The translations under genes were made by a program, and so were the position numbers. The notes beneath the pieces were generated by a model that saw nothing but the letters and a program-made list of their open reading frames with translations, had not been told where the DNA came from and did not search any database. A stretch of DNA of 19,010 nt from Oscillospiraceae bacterium (GTDB lineage: Bacteria > Bacillota > Clostridia > Oscillospirales > Acutalibacteraceae): the NCBI GenBank assembly GCA_902796535.1, contig CADBPL010000158.1:1-19010 (forward strand), given 5' to 3'. This document shows positions 15,586 to 19,010 of the stretch, in pieces (the stretch's first letter is position 1; each line of letters opens with the position of its first letter).

Positions 15586-15596
15586 CACCTGCATGT

Positions 15597-15619
15597 GGGG
15601 CGGCGGGTTCCGTCGCCCC
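15597..15619 (+). other. Intercistronic hairpin between the two surface-protein genes
   Basis: GGGGCGGC (15597-15604) pairs with GTCGCCCC (15612-15619), eight pairs including one G-U, loop GGGTTCC. No T-run follows, so full termination is unlikely. It may protect the 3' end of the upstream message after processing or cause partial termination. No promoter is seen between it and the next gene, whose GGAGG is at 15644-15648. Confidence 0.6.
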
Positions 15620-15654
15620 GCTGAACAAGATTGAAATAACTTTGGAGGATATCA

Positions 15655-18600
15655 ATGAAAAATAAAAGAATTCTCAGTGCAGTCATGGCTTTTGCATTGC
15701 TGCTGTGTTCCGTTCAGATCGGCCTGGGTGCCATCGCCGGCGCGGTCGGTTTTGATCAAACCATGGTGGATTACATGATTGCAAATCATGATTATTTCCG
15801 TGAGGACCGTTATACGGTAGAAACGTGGGACAACTATCAGGGCGTTCTGGCTCATGTTCAGGATCCCGCCAACACCGACACCCCTCAAATGAAGGCGTCT
15901 GATCTGGCAGCTGCGGAAGCCGCGCTGACTTATCGTTCCGCTGATTACACGTCCAAACTGAACATCCGTCTGCCGTTGACCGTTGCGAACGGTGCGCAGA
16001 CGACCATTCAGTTCCGTGACGCGTTTGCCATGCCCTTTGTCAAGAACGGCGACACCTATAACCAGACCCAGGGCAACATCGAATGGACCAATGTGGCAGC
16101 CACCGCAACGGGCGCAACGGTTTCCGCTGTGACGTTTGCCGACGGATTCTATAACGTCACCGTGACTGCTACGGCGGACACCGGCACGTCAATCCCGGTC
16201 ACCATTACCTATGATTACAATGGCAAGAGCTATCAGGCTGTTGTAACGATCCTTGTCGCGGCCAGCGGTGCGGACGCTGCAAACAAAACGGCGCTGGGCG
16301 CTTACTACCTGCGCGAAATGTCGAAGAACCGCCAGGCGCGTGATTACAGCGGCGGTTTCCAGACCTATACGGCGGTTCTGGCTGCTTCGGCTGTTACCTT
16401 TGCCAACCCGTCGTCCACACAGACCAAGGTCGACCGCGCGATCGACAACCTGAATCTCGCGATTGACTCTCTGGTTGCCGCGCTGGCCGATTATTCCGAA
16501 ATCTATGCGCTGATCGCTGCGATCAACGAAATGGATCCGGACAATTACAACACCTTTGATCAGGTCAACAAAGCAGTGGCTCTGATCGAATACGATCTGC
16601 CGATCGATCAGCAGTACTATGTTGATCTGATGGCCGAAAACCTTAGCAGCGCCGTGAATGCGCTTACGCTGAAGACCGCCTATTACACGGTCGTCTGCGT
16701 CACGGACACCGGCGTTCAGCTTTCCTCCAACCGTTACAGCGGCACCCGCACCTACACCGTGCGCGTTGTTGCGCCGGTTCACCCCGGTTATATGCCCGAT
16801 AACGATACGCAGTCCATTACGCTGAGCCAGGATGAGACCACGGTCACCTTCGTCTACTCGCCGGTCACTTATTATGTCTACTTTGATCCCAACGGCGGCG
16901 AGTGTGACGTGCAGTCCAAGCAGCTGAGCTATGACCATGAATACGGCGAGCTTCCGGTTCCGACAAAAGCCGGCCATGCCTTCCTCGGCTGGTTTTCAAG
17001 CCCCAACGGCGGCGAGCAGGTCTTTGCCGACACCATGGTCACCCTGAACTACATCGGCCAGCTTTACGCCCATTGGAGCGATGTTGAAAGCTATACCATC
17101 CAGTTTGATACGGGCGACGGTGATCCCTGCGATCCCATCACGGCAACCTACGGTTCCCCGATCGAGCTGCCTGATCCCTATCTCTACGGCTTTATGAGCA
17201 CGGGCTGGTTCTTTGACCGCAATCACACGCAGCCCGCTGACCTCACCACAATGCCCGACCTCGGCGATGACGGCGCGGTCGTTACCCTCTATCCGAACTG
17301 GGTCATTAAGGTCTATCACGTCAACCTTGATCCCGGTGAGGGCGGCATTGTTGACGATTCCAACTATCAGGTCACGTTCGGCGCGACCTACGGCATCATT
17401 CCGGAGCCGACCCGTGAAGGCTACAACTTCATCGGCTGGTACACGGAGCCCGGCGATGCCGGCACGCTCGTGAACGAGAATACGCCCGTTACGGTCGACC
17501 TTGAGCATACGCTCTACGCGCACTATACCGTCAACTCCTACACGCTTTACTTCGATATGGATGGCGGCACTGAGATCGACCCCATCACGCAGGATTACGG
17601 CACGCCGGTCGTTCTGCCCGTGCAGCCCGAGAAGGAATACTATCTGTTTGGCGGCTGGACCCTGAACGGTGAAGCGTTTGAGCTGACCACTATGCCGGCC
17701 GGCAACGTCACCATCAAGGCTGTCTGGACGCTGAACACCAAATGCGAATACTTCCTTGAACCCTATAAGACGGTTGACGGCGTCGAGATCCCCGTCAAGA
17801 ACCTGATCGCCAACGACGTGATCGACGTTCGCGTCAGCATCCGCACCAACTATCCGGTTGGCCAGGGCATCTTTGGCATCCTGTTTGATAAGCGCGTGTT
17901 CTCACTTTTCAGCACGACGGTTTCCAAGCTGGCTGTTGTCAACCCGAATTCTGCTTTCCTCAACTCCATCAACACCACCAAAACCATCACCGGTACGGCT
18001 AACTTTGCGCCCACCAACTGGCAGACGCTCTTCAGCGAGGTTCCGGACTTTGTGGTCGGCAACTGGCAGTGCTCGCGCCTGCAGACTGCGTCGTTCAAGA
18101 GCGGCAATATACCGCAGGTGATCACCCAGAAGGATCTTGTCTTCACTTATAAACTGAAGGTCAACAGCGGCATCAGCGCTGATATCACCAGCGGCGCCAT
18201 TCGTTTGGATGAGCATATGTGCCGCACACCGGTGAACAACACCACCAAGTACCCGACCTGCGTGGCCATGCAGAAGCTCAACGAATCCACCAACGCTTAC
18301 TCGATCAGCGATACGGTCAATCTGGTGCCCGACGTTACCCACGCTCAGCTTGACATTCCGATCCTTTCCCCGGATTCCGAGCTTGCGGCAAGACCCAGCA
18401 CCACCACGGTCGTTGATTACACGGAAGGCTATGTTTACGGCCTTGAAAAGGAACTGACGCTGGCGAAGTTTGCCTCCGATTACGCTCAGGTGATCGGCAC
18501 CGGCACCATCGAATGTGATGACGCCAATCTGCGCACGGGTTCCGTGATCAAGGTCATGTGCGAAGGCGTTTGCCGCGCGCAGTACACGGTCGTCATCTTC

Positions 18601-18813
18601 GGCGATGTTGACAGCAACGGCTCCGTTGACGGCACCGACGCATACTACGTTGGCCTTATCGCCTCCGGTATGATTCCTGCCGATATGCTCACACCCGCGC
18701 AGAAGCTTGCAGCTGACCCGAACCATGACGGTGTGATCGACTCGGCTGACAGCGCGCTGCTGGCCGACGCCGGCCTGCTCAAAGCGGCTGTCTCTCAGGT
18801 TCTGCCTGCATAA
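15655..18813 (+). CDS. Secreted multidomain protein with four InlB-type repeats and a dockerin
   Basis: A 1052-residue protein with a signal peptide (KNKR, then ILSAVMAFALLLCSVQIGLG; cut near residue 25-30). Domains in order: short helical unit (about 35-100); beta domain (102-204); helical pair (about 208-342, YSGGFQTY and NLNLAIDSL); MucBP-like segment (343-402); four InlB/Listeria-Bacteroides-type repeats (404-474, 480-549, 553-624, 629-692; GWF, GWY and GGW cores); a beta-sandwich region (about 695-905, VRVSIRTNYPVGQGIFG then LFDKRVFSLF) that faintly resembles cohesin; a segment VDYTEGYVYGL to IGTGTIE (about 915-980); and a type I-like dockerin (983-1045) with calcium loops DVDSNGSVDGTD and DPNHDGVIDSAD. 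No LPXTG motif. ATG 15655 follows GGAGG by six bases, 69 bp after the previous gene, so cotranscription is likely. It is partly paralogous to the upstream protein. It probably joins a surface complex; the partner is unknown. Confidence 0.87.
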   Translation: MKNKRILSAVMAFALLLCSVQIGLGAIAGAVGFDQTMVDYMIANHDYFREDRYTVETWDNYQGVLAHVQDPANTDTPQMKASDLAAAEAALTYRSADYTSKLNIRLPLTVANGAQTTIQFRDAFAMPFVKNGDTYNQTQGNIEWTNVAATATGATVSAVTFADGFYNVTVTATADTGTSIPVTITYDYNGKSYQAVVTILVAASGADAANKTALGAYYLREMSKNRQARDYSGGFQTYTAVLAASAVTFANPSSTQTKVDRAIDNLNLAIDSLVAALADYSEIYALIAAINEMDPDNYNTFDQVNKAVALIEYDLPIDQQYYVDLMAENLSSAVNALTLKTAYYTVVCVTDTGVQLSSNRYSGTRTYTVRVVAPVHPGYMPDNDTQSITLSQDETTVTFVYSPVTYYVYFDPNGGECDVQSKQLSYDHEYGELPVPTKAGHAFLGWFSSPNGGEQVFADTMVTLNYIGQLYAHWSDVESYTIQFDTGDGDPCDPITATYGSPIELPDPYLYGFMSTGWFFDRNHTQPADLTTMPDLGDDGAVVTLYPNWVIKVYHVNLDPGEGGIVDDSNYQVTFGATYGIIPEPTREGYNFIGWYTEPGDAGTLVNENTPVTVDLEHTLYAHYTVNSYTLYFDMDGGTEIDPITQDYGTPVVLPVQPEKEYYLFGGWTLNGEAFELTTMPAGNVTIKAVWTLNTKCEYFLEPYKTVDGVEIPVKNLIANDVIDVRVSIRTNYPVGQGIFGILFDKRVFSLFSTTVSKLAVVNPNSAFLNSINTTKTITGTANFAPTNWQTLFSEVPDFVVGNWQCSRLQTASFKSGNIPQVITQKDLVFTYKLKVNSGISADITSGAIRLDEHMCRTPVNNTTKYPTCVAMQKLNESTNAYSISDTVNLVPDVTHAQLDIPILSPDSELAARPSTTTVVDYTEGYVYGLEKELTLAKFASDYAQVIGTGTIECDDANLRTGSVIKVMCEGVCRAQYTVVIFGDVDSNGSVDGTDAYYVGLIASGMIPADMLTPAQKLAADPNHDGVIDSADSALLADAGLLKAAVSQVLPA
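16864..17730 (+). repeat. Four tandem InlB B-repeat-type units (protein-level repeat)
   Basis: Four units of roughly 65-72 residues start at about 16864, 17092, 17311 and 17539. Units 1 and 3 are canonical (FDPNGG or LDPGEGG, GHAFLGWF or GYNFIGWY, LYAHW or LYAHY). Units 2 and 4 are divergent (STGWFFD, YPNW; FGGWTLNG, AVWT). DNA identity between units is low, so this is an old duplication rather than an unstable repeat. Such ubiquitin-like domains serve as spacers or adhesion modules. Confidence 0.85.
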
Positions 18814-18847
18814 CAGACGATTCTGATCAAATGAAATAATTTTGCAA

Positions 18848-18883
18848 CGCCGGCGGCAACAGAAGTTGTCGCCGGTGTGTTTT
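18848..18883 (+). terminator. Terminator after the surface-protein module
   Basis: A 13-pair stem (18848-18860 with 18865-18877, two G-U pairs) with an AGAA loop is followed by TGTTTT (18878-18883), 35 bp past the stop. The short, interrupted T-run makes it a moderate terminator. Its second arm can instead pair with ACACCGGC (18886-18893), giving an alternative hairpin. Confidence 0.8.
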
Positions 18884-18955
18884 AAACACCGGCTGATTGC
18901 GGCGCATACCTTGTTTGAATCTTGGTAACCACTGATTAAATCGCAGGCGCACATC

Positions 18956-18994
18956 TTGACGGAGTATTTTCCGCCATATATCACAAAAATACTC
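18956..18994 (+). promoter_or_regulatory. Weak candidate promoter overlapped by a 9-bp dyad
   Basis: TTGACG (18956-18961) is a good -35, but the possible -10 is poor (TATCAC at a 17-nt spacer, TATATC at 15). GAGTATTTT (18962-18970) and AAAATACTC (18986-18994) form a perfect 9-bp inverted repeat with a 15-nt spacer around it, which could be an operator or RNA stem for a gene beyond the window. The rest of 18894-19010 shows no gene. Confidence 0.3.
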
Positions 18995-19010
18995 GTTAAT
19001 ACACCAAGTA

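Noticed and set aside
10873..15594. 1573-residue open frame on the minus strand opposite the giant gene
   Set aside because: It is codon-aligned with the sense gene and results from its lack of TTA, CTA and TCA codons. The sense protein has a signal peptide, ribosome site, promoter and known domains; the antisense translation shows no recognisable family.
16189..18984. Minus-strand open frames opposite the dockerin protein (262, 175 and 360 residues)
   Set aside because: Same codon-bias effect, interrupted by stops, no start signals or family features.

Overview
The window reads as chromosomal DNA of a Gram-positive member of the Clostridia, most likely an Oscillospiraceae/Ruminococcaceae-type gut bacterium. 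Several points suggest this: moderately high GC, strong GGAGG-type ribosome binding sites, a SepF/DivIVA division cluster, a transketolase split into two genes, and dockerin and InlB-repeat (Listeria-Bacteroides repeat) surface proteins. Taxonomy is inferred from gene content; no rRNA marker is present. All recognised genes lie on the + strand.

Region 1 (1-10387) is a tightly packed housekeeping and division run. It holds mutL (5' end cut by the window edge), miaA, a membrane-anchored HlyD-like adaptor, a YggS-family PLP protein, sepF, divIVA, lspA, an RluD-family pseudouridine synthase, transketolase N and C subunits, a small DivIVA-like coiled-coil protein, and a fumarase/tartrate-dehydratase beta subunit. 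Gaps are short, or genes overlap (ATGA at miaA/HlyD, 23 bp at HlyD/yggS, 8 bp at lspA/rluD, TGATG at the small DivIVA/ttdB junction). The only convincing Rho-independent terminator follows ttdB. A near-consensus sigma-70 promoter lies inside yggS in an AT-rich patch and could give sepF-divIVA and downstream genes their own transcription.

Region 2 (10388-10758) is non-coding. It has a GC-rich part full of inverted repeats, then an AT-rich UP-like tract, an excellent extended -10 promoter, and a roughly 93-nt leader with two clear hairpins.

Region 3 (10759-18813) is a two-gene module encoding very large secreted proteins of 1608 and 1052 residues. Both have signal peptides and share a modular order: helical bundle, beta domain, helical pair starting with a YSGG motif, MucBP-like segment, InlB repeat. 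The first has a large helical N-terminal half that I do not recognise and ends in a hydrophobic/amphipathic tail. The second has four InlB-type repeats, a possible cohesin-like beta domain, a VDYTEGYVYGL-type segment and a two-motif dockerin. Neither has an LPXTG motif. Strong promoter, leader structures and extreme codon selection in the first gene suggest high expression. This module is the best candidate here for an undescribed system, perhaps a surface layer, adhesin or assembled extracellular complex. The window ends with a terminator hairpin that overlaps an alternative hairpin, and with a short dyad that may belong to the next gene's control region.
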